Of a stretch of 64,000 nucleotides of DNA, positions 26,327 to 34,995 are shown piece by piece; the first letter of the stretch is position 1; every line of letters starts with the position of its first letter. The DNA is from Phytohabitans suffuscus (lineage in GTDB: Bacteria; Actinomycetota; Actinomycetes; Mycobacteriales; Micromonosporaceae): positions 8,308,320 through 8,372,319 of the forward strand of contig NZ_AP022871.1 in the NCBI RefSeq assembly GCF_011764565.1, read 5' to 3'. The notes beneath the pieces were generated by a model, which saw nothing but the letters and a program-made list of their open reading frames with translations, searched no databases and was not told the origin of the DNA. The position numbers were made by a program, and so were the translations under genes.

Positions 26327-26956
26327 CTACCGGCCGGACCCGGCCGCCCGCCCGAACACCAGCCGGAAGTCACGCAGCGCGACGGTGAGCAGCGGCCGCC
26401 GCCCGGCGAGGTGGGCGAGCGGGCCGTCCGGCCCCACCCGCCAGGCCGCCTTCGCCAGGTGGACGCAGGTGCGGGCGCGCACCGGCGTGGTCCGCGTCCG
26501 GTCGCCGAGCGCCTGCACCACGGAGAACCCCGCCGGCCAGCGCCCCGGCAGCCGGAGCCCGTCCGCCAGCCGCGCCCCGGCGATCCCGCCGGCCCGCGCG
26601 TCGAGCCCGCCGTCGCGGTCGTCGAAGTCGAACGTGGCCAGCTCCTTCGGGATGCCCCACAGCGCCCGGCCGCCGTCGCGCGAGGCCGGACTGTCCACCC
26701 AGATGTCCACGATGGACACCAGCGGCCGGCCGGCGCGGCGCACGAGCACGGCGCGGAGCAACTCGCGGTACTCCAGCACCCCACCGGGCCCGTAGTCCAC
26801 CCACGCGGTCCCGACCAGCCCCCGACCCGCCACGGTCAGCGGCCGCACCTCGGCGGCCAGGGTCGCCGGCAGCGGCGGGAGCTGGGCACGGGGGACCGGC
26901 CAGATCGACACGTACATCCGGCCGCGCAGGTGCCAGGGCTCGGGCGGGTAGCTCAC
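26327..26956 (-). CDS. acetoacetate decarboxylase-like (ADC superfamily) protein
   Basis: 209 residues from GTG 26956 (VSYPPEPWHLRGRMYVSIWP); a GGAGGGG run lies directly upstream, giving tight spacing, so the start could be slightly different. Segments GLVGTAWVDYGPGGVLEYRE, VSIVDIWVDSPASRDGGRAL and GIPKELATFDF are typical of the acetoacetate decarboxylase-like beta-barrel fold; the Lys in WGIPKE corresponds to the region of the Schiff-base Lys. In actinobacteria this fold is found in many uncharacterised proteins, so decarboxylase activity is not certain. Cytosolic. Confidence 0.75.
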   Translation of the reverse strand: MSYPPEPWHLRGRMYVSIWPVPRAQLPPLPATLAAEVRPLTVAGRGLVGTAWVDYGPGGVLEYRELLRAVLVRRAGRPLVSIVDIWVDSPASRDGGRALWGIPKELATFDFDDRDGGLDARAGGIAGARLADGLRLPGRWPAGFSVVQALGDRTRTTPVRARTCVHLAKAAWRVGPDGPLAHLAGRRPLLTVALRDFRLVFGRAAGSGR

Positions 26957-27507
26957 CCCTCCATGCTGACGCCGGCCGCACGGCAGGACAAAGCGGCCTC
27001 CACGGACCCGGACCGCACCACGCGGAGCGGATCCCAGGCCCGAAGAGCCAGATCCGGGCTGCCTGCGACGTCCATGATGGTCCGGACCCGGTTCATGCGC
27101 TCCCGAGGACCGGCTGTGCCCGGCGCTCTCCGCGTGGTCCCGGAGAGGGTTCGGGGTCGTTGCCTTGATCAATTGGGCTGGCTGGCATCTGGGTCCGGAC
27201 CCGCTGCTCATCGCGCGGCCTCACCGTCCGTGCGTGGCTGACCCCCCGGGCCTGGTCGGCCGGCCCGGGTCGCGTCGCCACGGTCCAGGCCCCGTAGGCG
27301 TCGGGCGTGTGTGACGAACGGTCCGCTGGTGGGGCCTGGACCGGGGCGTGTCCAGGCTCCCGCCGCCGCTCGACCACCGCGAACCGGACCGCACCGTTCG
27401 CGTCGACCGGGACGGTGTGAGAGCGCGGTGGCTTGCGGAAGGACGCCCTGTGACCCGCACGGCCTCGGCCCGGCGGTTGGCTGGGGTGGGTGGGGCGGTC
27501 AAGGTGG
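26957..27507. other. 551-bp gap with palindromic elements, no gene seen
   Basis: No credible gene. It contains two GGTCCGGACC palindromes (27079-27088 and inside GGGTCCGGACCC 27191-27202); the second is followed by GCGGCCTCACC and so resembles the GGTCCGGACC element found at 38.2 and 47.4 kb. It also has a perfect 12-bp inverted repeat, 27282-27293 / 27331-27342. Confidence 0.6.
27282..27342. repeat. 12-bp perfect inverted repeat with 37-base loop
   Basis: GGTCCAGGCCCC (27282-27293) and GGGGCCTGGACC (27331-27342). It lies about 165 bases downstream of the HNH gene stop and may be a terminator or structured element. Confidence 0.6.
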
Positions 27508-27516
27508 TCAGGGTGG
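27499..27516 (-). repeat. 9-bp tandem duplication including the HNH-gene stop codon
   Basis: On the minus strand CCACCCTGA is followed by CCACCTTGA, so TGA occurs at 27510-27508 and in frame again at 27501-27499. One mismatch. Confidence 0.7.
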
Positions 27517-28770
27517 TTCGGGTGTGGTGGTGTAGGTGTGTCCCAGGCGGGTCGTCCACGTGAAGGTGCCCGGTGTGGGTTGGGTCAGGGTGACACCCTC
27601 GCTGTGTTTGTAGCCGTGGCAGTGCCGGCACAGCACACCAAGATTCGCTGCAGTAGTGGGTCCGCCGTCCTGCCAGGCGATGGTGTGGTCCAGATCCGCC
27701 CGATGCGCCGGCGTCCGACAACCCGGTGCCCGGCAGGTGCGGTCCCTCGCCCGCACCAGCGCCGCCACCCCGGCTGGTGGCCGTCGCCGCAGCCGCCCGT
27801 GCCCGACAACCACGCCCTTGTCGTCGACGACTGTGTAGCGCCACGGCCGTTCCCGCTGCTGATCAGCCAGCTTGGCAGCGACCTCGGCCAGGACCGGTCC
27901 CCAGCCCTTGATCTGCCCCGCCTGCTCGCACAGCCCGGCCAGAACAGCCAGTGGGACGACGAGTTCGACCCCGCCCTGGCTTGTAGGCGCAGGGGTGGTG
28001 TCGGTGGGGAGGACGCCGTTGAGGATGTCCAAATACAGGTCGGCGCGTAGCTCATCCAGGCTGCGGGTGTCTCCGGCTTGTTTGGCTGCTGTGGCGAGGG
28101 TGTCGATGCGGGCGGCTGCGGTGGCGGCTCGGTCGGGTGGTAGGTGATAGCCGGCCAGGGTAGCGGTCCCGTCCGTGTCCAGGCCGTGCTCGACCCGCCG
28201 TCGGGCCAGCGCCTGCCGCTGCCGGGTGGCCGCGGCGGAAGGGTCGGCCTCGATCACCAGACGACGCAGCCGCACCCGCAGTTGCCCGGTGGTCAACTCG
28301 CCAGCGACCGGCAGGATCAGGTCGACCATGTCGCGTGCCACCGGTTCGGGCAGGGCGGCGGTCTCCTGGTCCAACACGCGGGCTCGGGCCAGATCGACCT
28401 GACCGGACCGCAACGCCTCATACACAGCCGGGAGGCGTTCGACCAACGTGTAGGCGTCGCCCATCAGCATGTCGGCGGCGCGGCGGGTCAATGTCAACGC
28501 CAGCCGGACCTCGTCAGCCGCGTACTCTGCGGGATACTCGGAGCGTTGGGCGGGGCTGGTCTCGTCACCAGGCGGGCAGTAGGCGACCTCCGCCACCGTG
28601 GCCAGTAGTTCAGCCTGGTAGTGGGCGACCTGACGGGTGATGGCTTTGGCCACTTCGACCAGCTCGAACCCGTTCAATGCTGCGCGGTCGACGCGGGCTA
28701 GCGCGGCCGCCAGGTCGGCGCCCGTAGGCATACCGGCCAGCACACCCACATCCACACCGTCGTCGAACAC
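27508..28770 (-). CDS. DUF222 / HNH endonuclease protein (13E12-repeat type)
   Basis: 420 residues. The N-terminal ~300 residues are the helical DUF222 domain (ALARVDRAALNGFELVEVAK, then VDLARARVLDQETAAL). The C-terminal HNH nuclease is complete: CRAPGCRTPAHRADLDHTIAWQDGG followed by NLGVLCRHCHGYKH, giving the zinc cysteines and the HNH His/Asn residues. These proteins are abundant multicopy genes in actinobacteria, related to the mycobacterial 13E12 repeats, and are often associated with mobile DNA; their cellular role is not settled. No transposase or attachment sites were seen here. The gene is flanked by repeat-rich spacers. Confidence 0.88.
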   Translation of the reverse strand: MFDDGVDVGVLAGMPTGADLAAALARVDRAALNGFELVEVAKAITRQVAHYQAELLATVAEVAYCPPGDETSPAQRSEYPAEYAADEVRLALTLTRRAADMLMGDAYTLVERLPAVYEALRSGQVDLARARVLDQETAALPEPVARDMVDLILPVAGELTTGQLRVRLRRLVIEADPSAAATRQRQALARRRVEHGLDTDGTATLAGYHLPPDRAATAAARIDTLATAAKQAGDTRSLDELRADLYLDILNGVLPTDTTPAPTSQGGVELVVPLAVLAGLCEQAGQIKGWGPVLAEVAAKLADQQRERPWRYTVVDDKGVVVGHGRLRRRPPAGVAALVRARDRTCRAPGCRTPAHRADLDHTIAWQDGGPTTAANLGVLCRHCHGYKHSEGVTLTQPTPGTFTWTTRLGHTYTTTPEPP

Positions 28771-28978
28771 GTGTCTGACTCTAGTCGAGCTGGCCGGTCC
28801 ACAACGGACGTCAGAGGCGCCGGAAGGCGGCTAACGGACGTTGTTGTGGTTATCGCCCCTGACCCATTCCAGGAGCCCTGTACGGGCAAGGTCTGCGCGG
28901 CCCGTCGGCGCTCTTGCCACCGTGGACGACCGGGCCAGCCCGTGACCCCGGCCCCCGCGGCGTCGCTGGTGGGAGGTG

Positions 28979-30130
28979 TCAGGCGTGCACCCGCACGGTG
29001 GCCCAGGAGCGGGACGCCCCGGTGCCGTGGCTGAGGTGGTTGACGCCGGGGCGGTTGTCGCGCCCGAGCAGGGTGCCGTCCGGTAGCTGGCCCACCCAGT
29101 CGAGGCGGGGAGCCCTGTCCGCGGGGAGGTAGGCGCCACGGTCGAGGTATCCGGTCCGCTCCGGCCCGGCGATCGCGAGTAGGCCGCCGCCGGCCGGGGC
29201 CACCGAGTACGGCCAGTTGGGCTTCTCCTCGACGCCGGTGACCGGCCGCGGCACCCAGGAGCCGTCCTGGTACTGCCAGAGCAGCGGCAGACCGGTGCCC
29301 TTGCGGGCGAGGGCGCGCGTCGCGGCGCTGCCACCGCCGCTGCCGCCCGACGGCTCCTGGTCCGCGACGAGCCACACGTCCTCGCCGTCGGCGGAGACCG
29401 CCACCCGGGCGTTCCAGACCGCCCGGCCGGGCTGCTCGGGCACCGCGAGGCGGGTGAAGCCGGCGCCGATCCGGCCCACCGCCGTGACGATCCGCCCACC
29501 GTCCACACCCGACAGCCAGACCCGGCCGTCGCGGCCGTTGGTGAGCGAGCGGGCGGCCGCCAGCTCCACCGGCGGCTCCTCCCGCCACGCGGTGCCGGCC
29601 GTCCAGTCCCGGATCGCGCACCGGGCGCCGCTGTCCGGGCAGTCGAGGTAGAACGTGCCGTAGGCGGAGTGGTACTCGGCGGGCGTGCCGCCCCGCGCGT
29701 CGTAGGGGCGCGGCTGCCAGGAGGCGCCGCCGTCCCGCGAGACGTACCACGAGTGCGGCTCGGCCAGCAGCACGACCACGGGACCGGCGCCGGCGTAGAG
29801 CTGGTGGTTGTCGGCCTCCGGCCGTGGATGGGCGCGCGGTCGCCAGGTGCGTCCGCCGTCCATGGTGTGGAAGAGCCGTGCCTCGCACCGCCCCCGGCAG
29901 CGCACGAAGAGCGCGTACCCCTGGCGGGCGTCGCCGAACTCCACCGACAGCGGCTCGAACCCGTCGGGCAGCCCGACGTCGACGACGACCTCCGCCGGTG
30001 GCGGCGCGGCTGCGGGCGTGCTGGGAGTGGCCGCCGGTGGGGCCGCGTCCGGGCGGCAGGCGGCCGCCGCGGCCAGCAGGGCCAGCGACAGCGCGGCGCC
30101 GGCCGCGGGCCGGCCGTGGCGGTTCGACAT
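28979..30130 (-). CDS. secreted lipoprotein with BNR/sialidase-like beta-propeller
   Basis: 383 residues. A lipoprotein signal with lipobox LLAAAAAC (Cys25) is followed by a Pro/Ala linker and repeated beta-propeller blades. Asp-box (BNR) motifs S/T-x-D-x-G-x-T/S-W occur: HTMDGGRTWRPR and VSRDGGASWQPR. Such Asp-box propellers occur in sialidases, photosystem stability factors and surface binding proteins. The catalytic Arg triad of true sialidases was not identified, so a binding or structural role on the outer face of the membrane is more likely. It is divergent from the broken NTPase-WD40 gene. Confidence 0.8.
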   Translation of the reverse strand: MSNRHGRPAAGAALSLALLAAAAACRPDAAPPAATPSTPAAAPPPAEVVVDVGLPDGFEPLSVEFGDARQGYALFVRCRGRCEARLFHTMDGGRTWRPRAHPRPEADNHQLYAGAGPVVVLLAEPHSWYVSRDGGASWQPRPYDARGGTPAEYHSAYGTFYLDCPDSGARCAIRDWTAGTAWREEPPVELAAARSLTNGRDGRVWLSGVDGGRIVTAVGRIGAGFTRLAVPEQPGRAVWNARVAVSADGEDVWLVADQEPSGGSGGGSAATRALARKGTGLPLLWQYQDGSWVPRPVTGVEEKPNWPYSVAPAGGGLLAIAGPERTGYLDRGAYLPADRAPRLDWVGQLPDGTLLGRDNRPGVNHLSHGTGASRSWATVRVHA

Positions 30131-30216
30131 GCCGGTAGGAGTCGTGGCCCAGGCGGCGGGTTCCCCGCCGCCTGGCCGGCGCCGCCGGAGGGATATGGAA
30201 CCCCCGCCACGGCTCG

Positions 30217-31897
30217 GTGACCCAGCCCGACCTCGACGTGGCGTCCCTTCTGGACGGTGCCGGCCGGGGCCTGGGCGGGCCGCCGCGCGTGGTCGACGGG
30301 CTCGCGGTCGGCGGCGCGGTCCCGCCCAACCCGCGCTACCGGCCCGACCTGCCGCACGGCGTCGACCTGGCCACCCGGCGGCGGCTGCTGCGCCGCGAGG
30401 ACGTCGCCGGGCACTGGGGACCGCGGGCCAGGGGCATCGAGACGGAGGCCGAGCGGGGCTGGCACTTCACCGGCCGCACCAGGGCGCTGCGGGAGCTGAC
30501 CGGCTGGCTGGAGGGGCCGGACGGCGACCACCGGACGCGGGTGGTCACCGGCGGGCCGGGCTCGGGCAAGTCGGCGGTGCTCGCCCGGATCGTCACGTTC
30601 GCCGACCCCGCGTACCGGGCCGGCGTCCCGGCCGGGCAGCTGCCCGCCGGCGGCACCGTGCCGGCCGCGGGCAGCGTCGACGTGGCGGTCCACGCCCGCG
30701 CCAGGTCGGTCCGCGAGGTCGTCGCGGCCGTGGGCGAGGCATTGGGTACCGCCGGCGGAGCCCTCGCTGTTCGTCAACGAGCTGGTCGCCACCCGCCCCC
30801 GCGCCACGATCGTGGTCGACGCGCTGGACGAGGCGGAGGACCCGAAGCAGCTGGCCCCGCTGGCCGCGGCCCGGGTGCCCGGCCTGCGGCTGCTGGTCGG
30901 CACCCGCCGCGAGCTGCTGCCCGCGCTCGGCGCCGCCAAGCACGTGCTCGACCTCGACGACCCGGCGTACATCGAGGTCGGCGACGTCGAGGAGTACACG
31001 TTCAAGCTGCTCGTCGCGGAGGACGGCCCGTACCGGGAGCACCCGGCGACCGCGCGCCAGGTCGCGACCGCGGTCGCCGTGCGGGCCGTGCCCACCTTCC
31101 TGGTGGCGCGGATCGTCGCCCGCACGCTGGCCGAGTCGGACGAGATGGTCGACGTGCGGCGCCGCGACTGGCGGGTGCGCTTCCCGGACACGGTCGGCGA
31201 CGCCCTCGACATGTACCTGGAGCGGTTCGGCGCCGGCGAGCAGCGGGTCCGCGACCTGCTCGCCCCGCCTGGGTCCGGGCCCACCCCTACGTGCGCCGGT
31301 ACCTCGCCCAGCACGCCGCCCGCGCCGGCCAGCTGGACGACCTGGTCGCCGACCCGCTGTACCTGGTCGCGGCGGCACCGGACCAGCTCGTCGCGGTACT
31401 GGACGAGGTGCGCTCCGACGCCGCCGCCCCGCCGGCCCGGGTCTACGGGCAGGTCGCGCACCGGCTCGCGTGGGAGGGGTACGGCACCAACGCCGCGATC
31501 CTGGAGCCGGTCGCCCAGGCCGAGCGCCAGCCCGACCTCGCCGCCGCGCTGCGCCAGCTCGACCTGCGGCAGCCGTGGACCGTGCCGTGGGGTGCGGCGG
31601 ACGCCGAGCCACCGGTACCGGCTGGTCGTGCCTGGCCGGCACGCTCCTGGACGAGCCCCTCACCGGCCACGCCGGGCCGGTGACCGCGGTGCTGGTGGCC
31701 GAGGCCGGCGACCAGCGCCTGATCGTCTCCGGCGACGCGACCGGCGTGCTGCGGCGGTGGAGCCTGCTGGACGGCACCCCGGTCGGCCGGCCGGTCGCCG
31801 CCCACGACGGCCCGGTCAACGCCGTCGTGCTGGCCGGCGCCACCGTCCTGTCCGGCGGCGCGGACGGCGCGGTACGCCGGTGGCGGCTGCCCCGTAG
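30217..31897 (+). CDS. P-loop NTPase with C-terminal WD40-like repeats (multiple frameshifts)
   Basis: GTG 30217. The N-terminus (PPRVVDGLAVGG, PNPRYRPDLPHGVDLATRRR) leads to a P-loop VVTGGPGSGKSAVLARIV with hhhhD in ATIVVDALDEAEDP, then a helical region and at least two WD40-like units (HAGPVTAVLV, DQRLIVSGDATGVLRRWSL, TVLSGGADGAVRRWRL). The frame shifts at least four times: near 30745 (one G too many), 31263-31266, between 31600 and 31650, and at 31890-31893, where one added C gives the TAG 31895-31897. Homologues I recall in Streptomyces and relatives carry an N-terminal effector and many more WD40 blades; here both look shortened. It could be real decay or an error-rich copy of a STAND-type signalling ATPase. 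Confidence 0.65.
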
Positions 31898-31967
31898 CGG
31901 CAGGCGCCCGGCTGCCGCACCCGGCGGGGCCTGCCTTGGGCAGGGGTTTCGGGGTATGAAGGCGGTC

Positions 31968-33125
31968 ATGGCGGACAACTGGCGCGCGCGGGTCCACCCG
32001 CGCAGGCTGCGGCGGATCACCGGCCGGCACCCGCAGGAGCCGCCGCCCGAGCTGTCGATGGACCCCCGGGCCCAGGCCGAGCCGGGGCCCGTGCCGCCGG
32101 TCGAGGAGAGCGTGGTCACCTCGGCCATCTACGCCCACGGCCGGCGGACGGAGACCCCGCCGACGCTGGCGCGGTCCGCGGACCGGCTGCGGCGCACGCC
32201 CGGCGCGATGGCCTGGATCGGGCTGTACCGGCCGGCCGAGGCGCAGCTGCTCACGGTCGGTGACGAGTTCGGGCTGCACGAGCTGGCCGTGGAGGACGCG
32301 ATCGTCGCGCACCAGCGGCCGAAGCTGGAACGGTACGGCGACACGCTCTTCGTCGTGCTCCGCGCGGCGCGCTACCTGGACGACGCCGAGGAGGTCGACT
32401 TCACCGAGCTGCACCTGTTCGTCGGCCCCAACTTCGTGCTCACCGTGCGGCACGGCGCCGCGCCGGACCTGCCGGCCGTGCGCCGGCGGCTGGAGGGCGA
32501 CCCGGGGCTGCTGGCGCGGGGCCCGGAGGCGGTGCTGTACGCGGTCCTGGACGCGGTGGTGGACGGGTACGCGCCGGTGATCGCCGGCCTGCAGAACGAC
32601 ATCGACGAGATCGAGACCCAGGTCTTCGGCGGCGACCCCAAGGTGTCCCGCCGCATCTACGAGCTGTCCCGCGAGGTGGTCGAGTTCCAGCGGGCCACCC
32701 GGCCGCTGCTGGAGATCCTCGCCGGGCTGACGGCCGGGTTCGACAAGTACGGCACCGAGCACGAGCTGCGCCGCTACCTCGCGGACGTGGCCGACCACGC
32801 CACGACGGCCGCCGAGCGGGTGGACGGCTTCCGCCAGGTGCTGGCCGACATCCTCACCCTCAACGCCACGCTCGTCTCGCAGGCGCAGAACGAGGAGATC
32901 AGGCAGCTGACCGTCGCCTCGTTCGCGCAGAACGAGGAGCTGAAGAGGGTCTCGGCGTGGGCGGCGATCCTGTTCGCGCCGACCCTGATCGGCACCGTCT
33001 ACGGGATGAACTTCAGCCACATGCCGGAGCTGCACTGGGTGTTCGGCTACCCGTTCGCGGTCTCGCTGATGGTGCTGACCTGCCTCACCCTGTACGCCGT
33101 CTTCAAGCACCGCGGCTGGCTGTGA
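31968..33125 (+). CDS. corA: CorA-family magnesium/cobalt transporter
   Basis: 385 residues. The cytosolic N-terminal domain includes WIGLYRPAEAQLLTVGDEFG and HELAVEDAIVAHQRPKLERY, typical for CorA. A long helix with QNDIDEIETQVFGG follows. Two C-terminal membrane helices flank the selectivity signature YGMNF (in GTVYGMNFSHMPELHW), and the protein ends HRGWL. It forms a homopentameric channel for Mg2+ (also Co2+, Ni2+) in the cytoplasmic membrane. ATG 31968 is 70 bases after the broken WD40 gene. Downstream lies a 12-bp microrepeat (33131-33154). No riboswitch was seen. Confidence 0.93.
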   Translation: MADNWRARVHPRRLRRITGRHPQEPPPELSMDPRAQAEPGPVPPVEESVVTSAIYAHGRRTETPPTLARSADRLRRTPGAMAWIGLYRPAEAQLLTVGDEFGLHELAVEDAIVAHQRPKLERYGDTLFVVLRAARYLDDAEEVDFTELHLFVGPNFVLTVRHGAAPDLPAVRRRLEGDPGLLARGPEAVLYAVLDAVVDGYAPVIAGLQNDIDEIETQVFGGDPKVSRRIYELSREVVEFQRATRPLLEILAGLTAGFDKYGTEHELRRYLADVADHATTAAERVDGFRQVLADILTLNATLVSQAQNEEIRQLTVASFAQNEELKRVSAWAAILFAPTLIGTVYGMNFSHMPELHWVFGYPFAVSLMVLTCLTLYAVFKHRGWL

Positions 33126-33130
33126 CCCCC

Positions 33131-33154
33131 TCGCGGCCCCCCTCGCGGCCCCCC
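33131..33154 (+). repeat. 12-bp tandem repeat after the corA stop
   Basis: TCGCGGCCCCCC occurs at 33131-33142 and 33143-33154, five bases after the corA TGA. The stop itself is not part of the unit. Confidence 0.85.
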
Positions 33155-33185
33155 TCGGGCTGATCATGCCCATACACTGCTCGGC

Positions 33186-34856
33186 GTGGACGTGGACGCG
33201 ATCGTCGTCGGTGCCGGGCTGGCCGGGCTCGTGGCGGCCCACGAGCTGACCGCCGCCGGGCGCAAGGTGGCCGTGCTCGACCAGGAGAACCACGCCAACC
33301 TCGGCGGCCAGGCGTACTGGTCGTTCGGCGGCCTGTTCCTGGTCGACACGCCGGAGCAGCGCCGCCTGCGGGTGCGCGACTCGCTGGAGCTGGCCTGGCG
33401 GGACTGGCGCGGCAGCGCCCAGTTCGACCGCCTCGACGACGAGGACGCGTGGGCGGTCCGCTGGGCCCGCGCCTACGTCGAGTTCGCCGCCGGCGAGAAG
33501 CGGGCGTGGCTGCACGGTCACGGCGTGCGGCTGCTGCCCACGGTGGGCTGGGCCGAGCGGGGCGACCTGCGCGCGACCGGGCACGGCAACTCGGTGCCCC
33601 GCTTCCACATCGCCTGGGGCGCCGGCACCGGCGTGGTCGAGCCGTTCGTACGCTCCGCCGAGCAGGCCGTCGAGGCCGGGCTGCTGCGCTTCCACCACCG
33701 CCACCGGGTCGACGAGATCGTCACGACCGGCGGCGCCGCGACCGGGGTACGCGGCGTGGTGCTCGCCCCCGACGAGGGCGCGCGCGGGGTCACCTCCAGC
33801 CGCGAGGTCGCCGGCGAGTTCGAGCTGGCCGCCCAGACGGTGATCGTCACGACCGGCGGCATCGGGGCCGACCACGACATGGTGCGCCGGTTCTGGCCGG
33901 AGCGGCTGGGCCGGCCGCCGGCCCAGATGGTGACCGGCGTACCCGCGTACGTCGACGGGCGGATGCTCGACATCGCCGCCGGCGCCGGCGCGCGGCTGGT
34001 CAACCGCGACCGCATGTGGCACTACACCGAGGGCGTGCGCAACTGGAACCCGGTCTGGCCCGGACACGGCATCCGCATCCTGCCCGGCCCGTCGTCGATG
34101 TGGTTCGACGCGCTCGGCCGGCGCCTGCCGGACCCGTGCCTGCCCGGCTACGACACCCTCGGCACGCTGCGGCACCTGCGCACCGCGCCCGACCTGGCCG
34201 GCCACGACCACTCCTGGTTCATCCTCAACCAGCGGATCATCCGCAAGGAGTTCGCCCTGTCCGGCTCCGAGCAGAACCCGGACATCACCGGCAGGGACCG
34301 GCGGGCGTTCGTGCGCGAACGGGTCGTCGGCCGGGGCGCGCCCGGACCGGTGGAGGCGTTCAAGCGGCACGGCGACGACTTCGTCGTGGCCGGCACCCTC
34401 GAGGAGCTGGTCTCCCGGATGAACGAGCTGACCGGCGCCGCGCTGCTGGACCCCGCCGCCATCCGCGCCCAGATCGAGGCCCGGGACCTGCAGATCGCCA
34501 ACCCGTTCAGCAAGGACTCCCAGGTCCAGGGCATCCACAACGCCCGCCGGTACCTCGGCGACCGGCTCGGCCGCACCGTACCGCCGCACCGCCTGCTCGA
34601 CCCGGCCGCCGGCCCGCTGATCGGCGTCAGGCTGCACGTCCTGACCCGCAAGACGCTCGGCGGCATCCAGACCGACCTCGACTCGCGGGCGCTCGGCGCG
34701 GACGGGCGGCCGGTGCCCGGCCTGTACGCCGCGGGTGAGGTCGCCGGCTTCGGCGGCGGGGGCGCGCACGGGTACAACGCGCTGGAGGGCACGTTCCTGG
34801 GCGGCTGCCTGTTCAGCGGCCGCGCGGCGGGCCGGGCGGCGGCACGAGCCCTGTAG
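33186..34856 (+). CDS. FAD-binding dehydrogenase (fumarate reductase/KstD superfamily)
   Basis: 556 residues. GTG 33186 gives VDVDAIVVGAGLAGLVAAHE, the dinucleotide fold, followed by VLDQENHANLGGQAYWSFGG. Near the C-terminus GLYAAGEVAGFGGGGAHGYN and ALEGTFLGGCLFSGRAAGR are the second FAD-binding segment of the fumarate reductase/succinate dehydrogenase flavoprotein superfamily. Length and motifs resemble the actinobacterial FAD-binding dehydrogenase Rv0785 and 3-ketosteroid dehydrogenase relatives. Likely a cytosolic FAD-dependent dehydrogenase of a hydrophobic substrate. A 22-bp tandem repeat fills the gap to the next gene. Confidence 0.88.
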   Translation: MDVDAIVVGAGLAGLVAAHELTAAGRKVAVLDQENHANLGGQAYWSFGGLFLVDTPEQRRLRVRDSLELAWRDWRGSAQFDRLDDEDAWAVRWARAYVEFAAGEKRAWLHGHGVRLLPTVGWAERGDLRATGHGNSVPRFHIAWGAGTGVVEPFVRSAEQAVEAGLLRFHHRHRVDEIVTTGGAATGVRGVVLAPDEGARGVTSSREVAGEFELAAQTVIVTTGGIGADHDMVRRFWPERLGRPPAQMVTGVPAYVDGRMLDIAAGAGARLVNRDRMWHYTEGVRNWNPVWPGHGIRILPGPSSMWFDALGRRLPDPCLPGYDTLGTLRHLRTAPDLAGHDHSWFILNQRIIRKEFALSGSEQNPDITGRDRRAFVRERVVGRGAPGPVEAFKRHGDDFVVAGTLEELVSRMNELTGAALLDPAAIRAQIEARDLQIANPFSKDSQVQGIHNARRYLGDRLGRTVPPHRLLDPAAGPLIGVRLHVLTRKTLGGIQTDLDSRALGADGRPVPGLYAAGEVAGFGGGGAHGYNALEGTFLGGCLFSGRAAGRAAARAL

Positions 34857-34857
34857 C

Positions 34858-34955
34858 GGCGTTGCCCCGGCGGCGTCTCGGCCCCGTCTCGGTCGTGCCT
34901 CGGCCGCGTCCCGGCGGCGTCTCGGCCGCGTCCCGGCGGCGCCCCGGCCGTGCGA
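34858..34955. repeat. degenerate GC-rich tandem repeat
   Basis: Variants of CGGCGTCTCGGCCGCGTCC run in tandem; 34899-34919 and 34921-34941 share a 21-base identity. The array begins two bases after the FAD dehydrogenase stop and ends before the next GTG, so it sits in a 3' untranslated region or promoter. Confidence 0.8.
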
Positions 34956-34995
34956 GGTTGCGGCGGCCGCCGCCCCGTGTGGCAAAATCCGGCGG

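Noticed and set aside
27221..27844. Minus-strand frame overlapping the HNH gene end
   Set aside because: It overlaps the C-terminus of the DUF222-HNH gene in another frame and has no recognisable domain or start.
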